Positions 16,734-25,473 of a stretch of DNA of 46,581 nucleotides are shown piece by piece (position 1 is the first letter of the stretch; each line of letters begins with the position of its first letter). Both the position numbers and the translations under genes were made by a program. The DNA is from Blautia sp. BIOML-A1. GTDB lineage: Bacteria > Bacillota > Clostridia > Lachnospirales > Lachnospiraceae. The notes under the pieces are model-generated. The model had not been told where the DNA came from. It was given only the letters and a program-made list of their open reading frames with translations, and ran no database searches. The stretch spans positions 1 to 46,581 of the forward strand of contig NZ_WWVR01000025.1 of assembly GCF_009883055.1 (NCBI RefSeq), read 5' to 3'.

Positions 16734-17045
16734 ATGGCTTTTTGGAAAAATGTATCAATTAAAAAGAAACGGCTCTTTATGATTGTGTTTCTCATCTGCT
16801 TATTCTTCGTTTACCAGTCCGATAACGCACAGCAGAGAAGTTATTCCATAGTCCAGGATGCCTATGTCAAAATGGAAAACGGGGACTATAAGACTGCCGA
16901 AGAAGAATTTACGCAGTATTTAGACAGCCATTCTTCTGAAATATATTGGAAGATTCAAGCATTGGTAAATCAAAATGATAAATCTTCCTACGATAATGTG
17001 CAAAAAGCACTGGAAGAATGTCAAAAACATTTGATTGAAATGTAG
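16734..17045 (+). CDS. Small membrane-anchored TPR-like protein
   Basis: A protein of 103 residues. A basic N-terminus (MAFWKNVSIKKKRLF) precedes one TM helix (about 15-30), then an extracytoplasmic or cytoplasmic domain with one TPR-like unit (YVKMENGDYKTAEEEFTQYLD) and a second helical pair. AGGAGGTGAAATAAATCG overlaps the end of the PHP gene, so translation is coupled. Short TPR proteins often act as adaptors for chaperones, which fits the Hsp70 gene that follows, but this is inference. The C-terminus may be cut short, because the coding sequence after it lacks its own start. Confidence 0.6.
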   Translation: MAFWKNVSIKKKRLFMIVFLICLFFVYQSDNAQQRSYSIVQDAYVKMENGDYKTAEEEFTQYLDSHSSEIYWKIQALVNQNDKSSYDNVQKALEECQKHLIEM

Positions 17046-17061
17046 TGCTGTTTTTATTTAA

Positions 17062-17677
17062 CACCGAAAAAAACCACCGTCTCTAGTCAGCAGTGCAGGC
17101 GGTGGTAAATCTGCCAAAGATGTCCTTCAGGAAACAGAGCATGTGCTTTCTGAATCAGCCAAAGCGGAAGGGATGGCTTCCGGAGATAAATACGAGCAGC
17201 TTCAGTTCAAATACGATAACTGCAGGAATTCCCTGGAACTGGTACAGGCCATGCTGGATGAATTAAATGAAACCATCGATGAAACCGCAGCGGAAGCAAA
17301 AGACATGGCCATTGCATCTTTTTATACCAGCATGAACTCTGAATTTTACGGACATCTTCTGGACAGTATTGAACTGGTGGACAGAAGACTTGTCTCATTA
17401 AAAGAAAACAAAGTAAAGATTCCGCCACAGGTTCTTCCCCTGACGATTGTATTCAAACAGCTGCTTCGTTTTATCAAAGACAGCGGTATTCACCCACTTG
17501 ACTCTACCAGACGTGAACTTATGGCAGAAGCAGAGGACCTGTCAGGATACACATACATTGGCGAGCCATTCAGCTATGAAGGTGAAAAGAAGCCTGTTAC
17601 TGTAGAAAAACCTGGATGGAAATATGAAAATACCATTATTTATTTCCCTTCCAACAGTACGCGAAAAAGAAGAATAG
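17062..17677 (+). pseudogene. GrpE-like cochaperone gene, start missing and 3' end frameshifted
   Basis: The frame is open from 17062 but has no good start (GTG 17143 or ATG 17176 at best). It encodes a long helical, coiled-coil-like stretch (YEQLQFKYDNCRNSLELVQ...) and ends in a small beta region, GEPFSYEGEKK..., VEKPGWKYENTIIYFP. The order of coiled coil, helices and a GEPF...GW.Y...I..P beta region recalls GrpE, the Hsp70 nucleotide-exchange factor. The position directly before Hsp70 agrees. In this frame no stop occurs and reading runs on into Hsp70. In the alternative frame the sequence ends VREKEE then TAG (17675-17677), a more natural end, so a small indel near 17650 is likely. Family assignment is tentative. 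Confidence 0.45.
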
Positions 17678-17688
17678 GAGAATCGATT

Positions 17689-19466
17689 ATGTCTGAAAAA
17701 CAATATTACACTGCCATTGATCTTGGAACGACTAATTCCGTTATCGCTTATGGAAACATGCAGAACAATACCATGAAACCAATCGTACTGGAGTGGAGCT
17801 TGACCGCAAAAATGATACAGGAAGCAAGTCAAGAAATCCCCTTCTTCCCTCCATTGTATTCTATTACAAGAACAGTGACGGAAAAATGACTGCCGATATC
17901 GGGGATTATGCGAAAAGCAGATACGGAACCCGCAGCGGTTATGTATGCAAGTCTGTAAAATCATTAATGGGTACCAGCGACCAGGTACCCCTTGTTGATG
18001 AAATCCCGGACAAGACCCCTTCTGATGTTTCTGCACAGATTCTTTCTTTCATGATCAATTCTGCCAAAAAGCGGCTGTTTCAGAATGAATTAAGTGATGT
18101 CATTATAACCGTACCGGCTTCCTTTGATTCAGACCAGTGCCAGGCTACTCTCGATGCCGCACGGAAGGCAGGAATCAATGTGGAAAATATGCATGATGTC
18201 CTGCTTTATGAGCCTAAAGCAGTTATTTATAATTTCATGCGGATGCAGGAATGTGGGGAGATCCCTTCTGACCTGCTGTCACTGGATACAGAAAAAAACG
18301 TCCTTGTATTTGACCTTGGGGGCGGAACCCTCGATGTTACAATCCACCGGGTAGGTTATACAGAAAAAGGGATCCTCAACATCAAAGACCTGGCAATCAG
18401 CAGATATACGCTTCTTGGCGGTGATAATTTTGATGAACTGCTGGCCACGGACATGCTAAGACGTTTTGAAGAGAGCAATGGCGTTAAAGTTAGCATTAAA
18501 CGAAAAGAAGAGGTCATGTGCAAATTAAGAAAACTGGCTGAAAAATTAAAAGTAGACCTGTCCCAGGCCTATGACAGTGCCAGAATGTCTGACATTGATC
18601 TTCCAGAAGATTATGAACTGGAAGTTGTGGATATTGATCTTTATGATTCTTATGCTTATGCCGACACTTATACCAGATCGGATGTAGAAAGGATTATATC
18701 CCCACTTATGGGATATAAGTATAAGCTGGAGGATGCATCAAAAATCCAGCATATGGCGGAAAAGGACGTAAATAACATCATCTACCCTGTTCTTGATGTC
18801 CTCGATAAATGCGGGAAAGATACAAAAATAGACGCGGTTATTTTAAATGGAGGCATGACCAAGTTTTATCTTATCCCAAAACGTTTAAAGGATTTCTTCG
18901 GGTTCGAACCACTGACAACCAGTGATCCCGATTTATCCGTAGCAAGGGGAGCTGTATATTACCATTACTGCCTCCACAAATATAATGTACGTAAGCTGGA
19001 AGATCCATCATCTTCTGAAAAAACAAACGTATGCACCAGTGCTCTGCATCCAGTCATTGCATTTAATACCAGCACCATTTTAAACGATACCATTAACCTC
19101 GGATTACGAGGCGAGTATGTAAGCCAGCTGATTCCGGCAGGTACTGAACTTCCTTATAAATCGGAAGAGATCCGTGACAAGTATAAACTGGATAAGGCAA
19201 CAAGCTCCCTGGGTATTGAAATGTTCCTTGGAAGGGGTAAAACAAAGAACCTCCCAAACCGCAGGATAGCTACAAGGACAGTAAAATTCGGCAGGAGTTA
19301 TCCGGCAGATACTCCTATCAGTTTTCAGATCTACATTAACCCGCTGCGAATGATGACCATGGAAGCCTGGATCACCGGACAGCCTAAAACAAAGAAAACA
19401 ATGGAAATGGATATATCTTATGAAAACAGACATTTCGCATTTCTTAATGTATTGACATCGAAATAA
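17689..19466 (+). pseudogene. Hsp70-family (DnaK-like) chaperone gene, interrupted by a 5-bp duplication
   Basis: The ATG at 17689 follows ATAGGAGAATCG and begins MSEKQYYTAIDLGTTNSVIA, the Hsp70 phosphate-1 loop. The frame breaks at 17789-17798, where TGGAG occurs twice in tandem, and ends at 17889. The second frame (from MELDRKNDTGS) continues to 19466 and carries the VFDLGGGTLDVTIH phosphate-2 loop and VILNGGMTKFYLIP adenosine loop. Removing one TGGAG restores a protein of about 590 residues. The Hsp70 remnant at 11816 reads IVLELDRKND without the duplication, confirming the original frame. The substrate-binding part is divergent from DnaK (ends ENRHFAFLNVLTSK) with no long helical lid, so it is a specialised Hsp70. 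A sequencing error cannot be excluded. Confidence 0.85.
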
Positions 19467-19493
19467 CAAAAACTTCTATAGTATACTTTTATC

Positions 19494-19530
19494 GTGAAGA
19501 ACCCCTGACTTCAGTCATGGGTTTCTTCAC
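19494..19530. repeat. Long hairpin, terminator or solo IS200/IS605-like end
   Basis: GTGAAGAACCCC and GGGTTTCTTCAC pair, and the interior TGAC-TTCA-GTCA adds a second stem. Read on the minus strand it gives ...CATGACTGAAGTCAGGGG..., the kind of hairpin found at IS200/IS605 ends. No transposase is nearby. It may simply terminate the Hsp70 transcript. Confidence 0.5.
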
Positions 19531-19599
19531 AGGTACCATTAAGTATGCCGGCATGATTTGTAACTGTAACCCCAGTAAATGTCATAAGGAGAAGAAGAT

Positions 19600-20550
19600 A
19601 TGATTGAAAAATTATTAAAAGCTATCAGTTTGAATGATGAGGATTACACGGAAGAGACGGAGGATACAGACTACAAGGGTCATTTTTTTACAATACTAAT
19701 CCTTGCGGTTATATTTATAAGTATTGTTGCGGCCGGATATTTTTATATGATGAACTGCACGAAATACAAGTATGACGATTCCATGACCGTTTCCCAAAAT
19801 GGAACCCGCATTGTATATGATAATGACGGAGCGTATTTAATGAAAGGGAAAAGGATATTGTCCGATGTTTACAGGGCAATCGAAAAGGATCCATTTTCCG
19901 ATTATTGCCGTGTTATAGATAATGAAGGGCTGATCGGATTTATCTCAAAGACGGACGGGAAAGTAGTTATTAAACCAAAATATACAGACGCTTCGCCCAT
20001 GTCAGACCACTCATCCTGTGTCAGTGAAGGAAACGGGTTTTATTTTATTTCTGAAGACGGAAGTTATATGACCGGTACCTATGAAGAAGCCAATCCATTA
20101 GAACGCAATGGAACAGTGGCGAGAGTAAAGACATCTGAGGGATGGGCAATTATTGACAAAAATGGCACCGTGCTTATTGACAAGTGTGAATCAATCGGCA
20201 AGCTTCCGTTCATCGCATCCACAGGAATGGCAGTACGAAATGGACATGTATTACTGCTTCGATATTCAAATGAATCGGATGAAACTGCTTCCGTGCAGGT
20301 TATCAAAGAATTTGAAGAGTTCTCTGAGATCTCAGGAGGGTATCTCGAAGAATTTGTTGTTGTAAAGGGAAAAAATGGATATGGAGCTATCGATTTTAAT
20401 GGAAACATCATTATGCCGGCAGTATACGAGTCCTTAGATTGGGATAGCTACAAAATTCAGGGTGAAGTCTTTAAAAAAGAGATCATTTTTAAAGGAAAAA
20501 AGAAAAATGGAAGATTCAATGTAATGGACTGGAATCCAGAAAAAGCGTAA
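19600..20550 (+). CDS. Membrane-anchored WG-repeat protein
   Basis: A protein of 316 residues. An acidic cytoplasmic N-terminus of about 30 residues is followed by one TM helix (FTILILAVIFISIVAAGYFY, about 31-50) and an extracellular region of WG-type repeats: GLIGFISKTDGKVVIKPKYTDA, EGWAIIDKNGTVLI, NGYGAIDFNGNIIMPAVYES. Each is a beta-hairpin pattern of the WG repeat family, normally protein-binding. AAGGAGAAGAAG precedes the ATG. It follows the Hsp70 gene behind a hairpin. WG-repeat proteins recur beside Hsp70 genes in clostridia (from memory), which suggests a client or scaffold role. Confidence 0.75.
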   Translation: MIEKLLKAISLNDEDYTEETEDTDYKGHFFTILILAVIFISIVAAGYFYMMNCTKYKYDDSMTVSQNGTRIVYDNDGAYLMKGKRILSDVYRAIEKDPFSDYCRVIDNEGLIGFISKTDGKVVIKPKYTDASPMSDHSSCVSEGNGFYFISEDGSYMTGTYEEANPLERNGTVARVKTSEGWAIIDKNGTVLIDKCESIGKLPFIASTGMAVRNGHVLLLRYSNESDETASVQVIKEFEEFSEISGGYLEEFVVVKGKNGYGAIDFNGNIIMPAVYESLDWDSYKIQGEVFKKEIIFKGKKKNGRFNVMDWNPEKA

Positions 20551-20584
20551 ATGTACAATCACTAATGACGGAGTCCCAGGATAG

Positions 20585-20830
20585 AGCTTATTAACGCAGG
20601 AAAAACGTACCCAAACTCATAACGGCGTCAGAGAAGTGCCGTTAGCCGACTTTGTAATTGATGAAATCATTCTTCAACGCAGACATTATGATGAACTAAA
20701 AGAATATCTGGGGGACGATTTCTATGATCCTGCTTCCATGATGCGGCCGTTTGTAGACGAAGTCATTCCTGAATCTAAAAATGCTCATTCACTGGATATG
20801 ACGGATGTAGCAGGGTATTATGACATATAA
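20585..20830 (+). pseudogene. Tyrosine recombinase (integrase) fragment
   Basis: The frame opens after a TAG at 20582 without a start and contains TQTHNGVREVPLADFVIDEI followed by LQRRHYDELKEYLGDDFYDP. This is the segment of phage/ICE integrases that lies between the first catalytic Arg and the HxxR box (K-x-G-V-R-x-V-P-L). Neither end is present. It continues about 30 residues in unrelated-looking sequence and stops at 20830. It marks a past integration or excision at the right edge of the accessory island. Confidence 0.55.
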
Positions 20831-21043
20831 TCTTGAATTTACCTGTTGATGCGTTTATAATAGCAAAAGATATATGTCAAATTTTCACCCTGCATGATAA
20901 TTGATTTTTAAGGGAATTCACCAAACGTGATATTTATTGTCAAGTATTTGCAGAAAACCCATTTTTTGACCAAATGCCCTGAACAGCCTTTTTTGCAGAG
21001 GGTTTTGAGCAGGTAAAATGACGTATTATTTAATATCAGTTAC

Positions 21044-21087
21044 ATATTGTACAGACTGCTTACTAATTCGATTAGTTTGTACAATAT
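21044..21087 (+). promoter_or_regulatory. Nested dyad before the radical SAM gene
   Basis: Outer arms ATATTGTAC (21044-21052) and GTACAATAT (21079-21087) enclose the inner palindrome ACTAAT-TCG-ATTAGT (21062-21076). It ends 24 bases before the ATG. It could be an operator pair or a leader hairpin. The rest of 20831-21043 is AT-rich, with nothing else recognised. Confidence 0.4.
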
Positions 21088-21110
21088 ATACAACTAACGA
21101 AAGGAAAACT

Positions 21111-22982
21111 ATGAGAAAATTAGCATTACGCGATGAGATACTGCTGCAGATTGACAAGGCCGCGCGTTACATCGGCGGCGAGGTCAATGCAATCATGAAA
21201 AACAAAGATGATGTAGATATCCGCTTTGCGATGGCATTTCCGGATGTCTATGAGATCGGTATGTCAAACCTTGGCATGATGATCTTATACGATATGTTCA
21301 ATAAAAGAGACGACGTATGGTGCGAGCGTCTCTTTTCGCCGTGGACAGATCTTGATAAGATTATGAGAGAGGAGAAAATTCCTCTGTTTACTCTGGAATC
21401 CCAGGATCCGGTGAAGGAATTTGATTTCCTCGGGATCACACTGGGCTATGAGATGTGTTACACAAACGTTCTTCAGCTTCTGGATCTTGGCGGAATCCCG
21501 CTTCGGGCAGTACAGCGTACTGAGGATGATCCGCTGGTGATTGGCGGCGGTGCATGCGCCTACAATCCGGAACCGCTGGCAGAGTTTTTTGATCTCTTTT
21601 ATATTGGAGAGGGAGAAACTGTCTATGATGCTCTGTTTGATGCATATAAGGCCAATAAGAAGAATGGTGGCAGCAGACAGGATTTTCTTCTGAAAGCAGC
21701 ACAGATCCCGGGAATCTATGTGCCGTCTCTCTATGAAGTTACCTATAAAGAAGATGGTACGATTGAATCTTTCTGTCCGAAATACGAAGGAGTGCCTCAA
21801 AAGGTGGAAAAACAGCTCGTCATCGATATGGACAAAGATTATAACAAACTGGAAGCACCAGTTGTGCCGCATATCAAGGCGACTCAGGATCGTGTCACTC
21901 TGGAGATCCAGAGAGGCTGTATCCGCGGCTGTCGTTTCTGTCAGGCGGGCATGATCTACCGGCCGACAAGAGAGCGTGATGTGGAGACTCTGAAGGAATC
22001 TGCAAGGATCATGCTTCAGAACACAGGACATGAGGAAATTTCCTTAAGTTCTTTAAGTTCCAGTGATTACAGTGACCTCAAGGAGATCGTAAATTTTCTG
22101 ATCGATGAATTCCGTGAGGAGGCAGTAAATATTTCTCTGCCGTCTCTTCGAATCGACGCCTTTGCACTGGATGTTATGAGTAAAGTACAGGATGTCAAAA
22201 AAAGCAGTCTGACTTTTGCGCCGGAGGCAGGTTCTCAGCGTCTGCGTAATGTCATCAACAAGGGACTTACCGAGGAGGATATCCTGCACGGTGCCGGAGA
22301 AGCTTTCAAGGGTGGATGGAATCAGGTAAAACTTTATTTCATGCTTGGTCTTCCTACAGAAACTGAGGATGACATGAAGGGAATTGCGCATCTTGCACAG
22401 AAGATTGCGGAAACTTACTATGAAGTCGTTCCGAAGGAACAGAGAAAAGGCAAGGTACAGATCAATGTCAGTACATCCTTCTTTGTGCCGAAGCCGTTTA
22501 CCCCGTTCCAGTGGGCACCGATGTTCCGCGAGGGAGACTTCATCGAGAAGGCCAAAGTGGTTAAGAATGAGATCCGTTCCCAGCTGAACCAGAGAAGTAT
22601 CCGTTACAACTGGCATGAGCCGGATGTTACTGTCCTGGAAGGTTTCCTTGCAAGAGGTGACCGCCGCTGTTCAGAAGTGATCTTAAGAGCATATGAAAAG
22701 GGTGCTCTCTACGATGCATGGTCCGAAAGCTTTGATTATGATATCTGGAAAGAAGCATTCAGAGAAACCGGTGTGGACATTGAATTTTACACCTTACGTG
22801 AACGCAGCACGGATGAAATCCTTCCGTGGGATTTCATTGATGCAGGCGTGACAAAGAAATTCCTGATCCGTGAGTGGGAGCAGGCCAAAGCAGAAACTGT
22901 GACACCGAACTGCCGCCAGAAATGTTCCGGCTGCGGTGTGCTTAAATACAAAGGAGGTGTGTGCTGTGAAAGTAAGAATTAA
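21111..22982 (+). CDS. B12-binding/radical SAM protein (TIGR03960 family, N-terminal partner)
   Basis: A protein of 623 residues from the ATG at 21111 (AACGAAAGGAAAACT upstream); a longer in-frame opening at 21018 has no ribosome site. It has an N-terminal Rossmann-like region (FAMAFPDVYEIGMSNLG), and the radical SAM cluster motif RGCIRGCRFCQAGMIYRP (CxxxCxxC). SAM-barrel elements follow (SSSDYSDL, LPSLRIDAF, FAPEAGSQRLRNVINKG). A Cys-rich end (CRQKCSGCGVLKYKGGVCC) closes it. This family is commonly fused with the DUF2344 protein encoded next. Its exact reaction is not established; the neighbourhood is RNA and ribosome metabolism. Its 3' end overlaps the next gene by 17 bases. Confidence 0.85.
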   Translation: MRKLALRDEILLQIDKAARYIGGEVNAIMKNKDDVDIRFAMAFPDVYEIGMSNLGMMILYDMFNKRDDVWCERLFSPWTDLDKIMREEKIPLFTLESQDPVKEFDFLGITLGYEMCYTNVLQLLDLGGIPLRAVQRTEDDPLVIGGGACAYNPEPLAEFFDLFYIGEGETVYDALFDAYKANKKNGGSRQDFLLKAAQIPGIYVPSLYEVTYKEDGTIESFCPKYEGVPQKVEKQLVIDMDKDYNKLEAPVVPHIKATQDRVTLEIQRGCIRGCRFCQAGMIYRPTRERDVETLKESARIMLQNTGHEEISLSSLSSSDYSDLKEIVNFLIDEFREEAVNISLPSLRIDAFALDVMSKVQDVKKSSLTFAPEAGSQRLRNVINKGLTEEDILHGAGEAFKGGWNQVKLYFMLGLPTETEDDMKGIAHLAQKIAETYYEVVPKEQRKGKVQINVSTSFFVPKPFTPFQWAPMFREGDFIEKAKVVKNEIRSQLNQRSIRYNWHEPDVTVLEGFLARGDRRCSEVILRAYEKGALYDAWSESFDYDIWKEAFRETGVDIEFYTLRERSTDEILPWDFIDAGVTKKFLIREWEQAKAETVTPNCRQKCSGCGVLKYKGGVCCESKN

Positions 22983-23673
22983 ATTTGCCAAAACCGGTCA
23001 TATGAAATTTGTGGGACATCTGGATACGATGCGTTACTTCCAGAAGGCAGTCCGCCGTGCCGGGCTTCCGATTGCTTTCTCTGGTGGATACAGCCCACAC
23101 ATGATCATGTCCTTTGCAGCACCACTTGGTGTTGGTACAACCAGTCTTGGTGAGTACTTTGATATGGAACTTACTGAAACCGTTCCAACCAAAGAGATTG
23201 AAAACCGTTTGAACGCAGTTATGGTGGATGGTGTTTCCGTATGTTCTGCCCGTCAGGTAGAGGATGGCAAGGCCAGCACAGCCATGTCTCTTGTGGCAGC
23301 AGCAGATTATTCTGTACAGTTCCGTGAGGGAAAAGAGCCTGCTGCTGACTGGCGTTCCAGATTGGATGCGTTTCTTTCTCAGAAGGAGATCATCGTAACC
23401 AAGAAGACGAAGCGCAGTGAAAAGACGGTGGACATTCGTCCGTATATATATGAAATGCACTTAGATGGAGAAGGTGTTTTTATGCAGCTTGCCTCTGCGA
23501 GCTCCAACTATACCAAACCGGAGCTGGTTATGGACACTTTTCTTCAGTGGATGGGTGAGGAGCCGCTTCCTTTTGCCTATATGATCGAACGCCGTGAAGT
23601 TTATGCAAACAAGGGAACGGAAGAAGACCGCAGGCTTGTAACGCTGGAAGCACTGGGTGATGAAGTTGAGTAA
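22966..23673 (+). CDS. DUF2344 / TIGR03936 family protein (radical SAM partner)
   Basis: A protein of 235 residues. The start is GTG at 22966, directed by AAAGGAGGTG at 22950-22958, inside the last codons of the radical SAM gene. The N-terminus VKVRIKFAKTGHMKFVGHLDTMRYFQKAVRRAGLP and GYSPH are characteristic of DUF2344, which in many bacteria is the C-terminal half of a single radical SAM fusion. Here the two halves are separate, overlapping genes and are surely co-translated. Its 3' end overlaps the RNase gene. The function is undefined; a role in tRNA or rRNA modification is often suggested. Confidence 0.85.
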   Translation: MKVRIKFAKTGHMKFVGHLDTMRYFQKAVRRAGLPIAFSGGYSPHMIMSFAAPLGVGTTSLGEYFDMELTETVPTKEIENRLNAVMVDGVSVCSARQVEDGKASTAMSLVAAADYSVQFREGKEPAADWRSRLDAFLSQKEIIVTKKTKRSEKTVDIRPYIYEMHLDGEGVFMQLASASSNYTKPELVMDTFLQWMGEEPLPFAYMIERREVYANKGTEEDRRLVTLEALGDEVE

Positions 23674-24871
23674 GCTGATCCTCACCGAGATGGTGATCCG
23701 CGGACGTAAATGCATTGTCTGTGCAGCAGCAGAAGAACAGAAGATCATGGAACTCCGTCTGGAACCTTCCGATAAGAAGAATACCTTAAATAACATTTAT
23801 GTGGGGCAGATAGAAAAGACAGCCGCGAACATTCAGGCCGCTTTTGTGCGGATCGGGGATGGAATCAATGGCTATCTTCCGCTGGAGCAGGCAAAAGAGG
23901 CTATTTTTACAAGTGGACGGAAGGGAGATTCCATCCTTCGCCCGGGCGATGAACTTCTGGTTCAGATCAACCGTGAAGCCATGAAGGGAAAACTTCCCGC
24001 ACTGACAGCCAATCTGAATTTTTCAGGGAAGTATCTGGTTTTGACTACAGGGAACAAAAAAATCGGCTTCTCTAATAAACTGACGAAAGAAGAGAGTACG
24101 CTTCTGAATAAATGGCTGGAAGAAGAGAGGAATCTTTCGGAGAGAGAGTATGGGCTGATCGTCCGTACAAATGCGGCAGATGCCTCCAAAGAGGATTTCC
24201 TCTATGAACTGGAACTTCTCAAAAAACAGTATCAGAAAGTGGCGGTAAACGGAAGAAACCGAACCTGTTTCAGTCTTCTCTATGAGGCTGAGGCATTTTA
24301 TCTGGCAGCAGTCCGCGATATTTATACCAGAGATCTGGAAGAAATCGTTACGGACATTCCGGAGATCCATAGCAGAATCCAGGACTATCTGGCAGAGTTC
24401 CAGCCAGAAAAACAGACCCTTTTGCGCCTGTATGAGGATAAACTCCTTCCATTATATAAGCTCTATAATCTGGAAGGTGCCATAGAAGAAATCCAGCATG
24501 AAAAAATCTGGCTCAAAAGCGGCGGCTTCCTTGTCATTCAGCAGACAGAAGCTTTCGTCTCCATAGATGTCAACAGTGGGAAATACACCGGCAAGAAAAA
24601 GGCCGAAGAAACCTATCGAAAGATCAATCTTGAAGCAGCAGGGGAAATTGCCAGACAGCTTCGCCTGCGGAATCTTTCAGGAATCATTCTGATCGATTTC
24701 ATTAACATGCAGAATCCCGACCATCAGGACGAACTGTTTCACGTTCTCAAGAAACATCTGCGTAAAGATCCGGTCAAGTCCAAAGCCATAGATATCACTC
24801 CTTTACACATCCTGGAAATGACCCGCCAGAAAATTCGCCGCCCCCTGATCGAAGAACTCAAAGATCTTTAA
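23657..24871 (+). CDS. rng: Ribonuclease E/G family endoribonuclease
   Basis: A protein of about 404 residues, the RNase G size. An S1-like fold near the N-terminus (NNIYVGQIEKTAANIQAAFVRIGDGINGYLPL) precedes the catalytic core. The two metal-binding aspartates are in SIDVNSGKYTG and IILIDFINM. The family cleaves single-stranded AU-rich RNA, including 16S rRNA 5' precursors and mRNAs. The Zn-link CPxC motif of RNase E is absent. The frame can start at GTG 23657 or ATG 23660; both lie inside the end of the DUF2344 gene, which fits coupled translation without a strong ribosome site. Confidence 0.88.
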   Translation: MMKLSKLILTEMVIRGRKCIVCAAAEEQKIMELRLEPSDKKNTLNNIYVGQIEKTAANIQAAFVRIGDGINGYLPLEQAKEAIFTSGRKGDSILRPGDELLVQINREAMKGKLPALTANLNFSGKYLVLTTGNKKIGFSNKLTKEESTLLNKWLEEERNLSEREYGLIVRTNAADASKEDFLYELELLKKQYQKVAVNGRNRTCFSLLYEAEAFYLAAVRDIYTRDLEEIVTDIPEIHSRIQDYLAEFQPEKQTLLRLYEDKLLPLYKLYNLEGAIEEIQHEKIWLKSGGFLVIQQTEAFVSIDVNSGKYTGKKKAEETYRKINLEAAGEIARQLRLRNLSGIILIDFINMQNPDHQDELFHVLKKHLRKDPVKSKAIDITPLHILEMTRQKIRRPLIEELKDL

Positions 24872-24921
24872 CATGATTAACATAACATTTACTATGTAAA
24901 CCAAACACGATTTCATCGGTG

Positions 24922-24996
24922 GCCAAAAAGGGGGAGCGCGAGGGGGAATTCCGGCCGTTCGCAACTCTGAGGTATTCCCCCTCGTATATTTTTGGC
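24922..24996 (+). terminator. Strong terminator after the RNase gene
   Basis: Perfect 11-bp stem CGAGGGGGAAT (24939-24949) / ATTCCCCCTCG (24974-24984), then TATATTTTT. Outer GCCAAAAA and TTTTTGGC arms also pair, so it could work in both directions. Confidence 0.85.
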
Positions 24997-25026
24997 ATTT
25001 TTATAAAATAAATTTCCTTAAAAAAC

Positions 25027-25055
25027 TTGACAAAAAAAACAACCCATGCTAATAT
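25027..25055 (+). promoter_or_regulatory. Promoter of the rplU operon
   Basis: Consensus TTGACA (25027-25032), 17 bases, then TAATAT (25050-25055) with the extended -10 TGC just before it. A strong housekeeping promoter, as expected for ribosomal protein genes. Confidence 0.85.
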
Positions 25056-25061
25056 ACAAAA

Positions 25062-25150
25062 GATGCCGCACAGAGAGGTTTAAGAGCATGAGATTTTAAT
25101 CAAAAATCTTCATTCCACCATATCTGGCGAGTAAAGTTTATAGGAGGTGC
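25062..25150 (+). ncRNA. Probable ribosomal protein L21 leader
   Basis: The ~90-base untranslated leader contains CCGCACAGAGAGGTTTAAGA and a second pairing region, and lies at the position of the L21 leader found before rplU in low-GC Gram-positives, which mediates feedback control. I recognise it by position and by the CCGCACAG.GAGGTT core, not by a covariance model. Confidence 0.5.
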
Positions 25151-25155
25151 CACAG

Positions 25156-25461
25156 ATGTACGCAATTATTGCAACAGGTGGTAAACAGTACAAAGTTGCC
25201 GAGGGCGACGTAATCAGAGTTGAGAAACTCGGTGTTGAAGCTGGTGAAACCGTTACTTTTGATAACGTTCTTGCAGTTAGCAATGAAGGTTTAAAGGTTG
25301 GAGCAGATGTAGCTAATGCCAGTGTTACCGCTTCTGTAGTTGAAAACGGAAAAGCTAAAAAAGTTATCGTTTACAAATACAAAAGAAAAACTGGATATCA
25401 CAAGAAAAACGGTCACAGACAGCAGTTCACTAAAGTTAAAATCGAAAAGATCAACGCTTAA
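25156..25461 (+). CDS. rplU: 50S ribosomal protein L21
   Basis: A protein of 101 residues from ATG 25156 ([24 protein letters not shown]). An in-frame GTG at 25147 is part of the ribosome site AGGAGGTG, so it is not the start. The C-terminal basic stretch [22 protein letters not shown] is the 23S rRNA-binding signature. It heads the rplU-prp-rpmA operon, which has the same order as in Bacillus subtilis. Confidence 0.97.
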   Translation: MYAIIATGGKQYKVAEGDVIRVEKLGVEAGETVTFDNVLAVSNEGLKVGADVANASVTASVVENGKAKKVIVYKYKRKTGYHKKNGHRQQFTKVKIEKINA

Positions 25462-25473
25462 TCTGGTGTTTGC

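Noticed and set aside
17073..17106. ACCACCG/CGGTGGT hairpin with a T run on the minus strand, as a terminator
   Set aside because: No minus-strand gene reaches it, and it lies in the open frame of the GrpE-like gene.
21285..22031. A 248-codon minus-strand ORF inside the radical SAM gene
   Set aside because: It is antisense to a gene with clear CxxxCxxC and barrel motifs, has no ribosome site and shows a shadow-frame composition.
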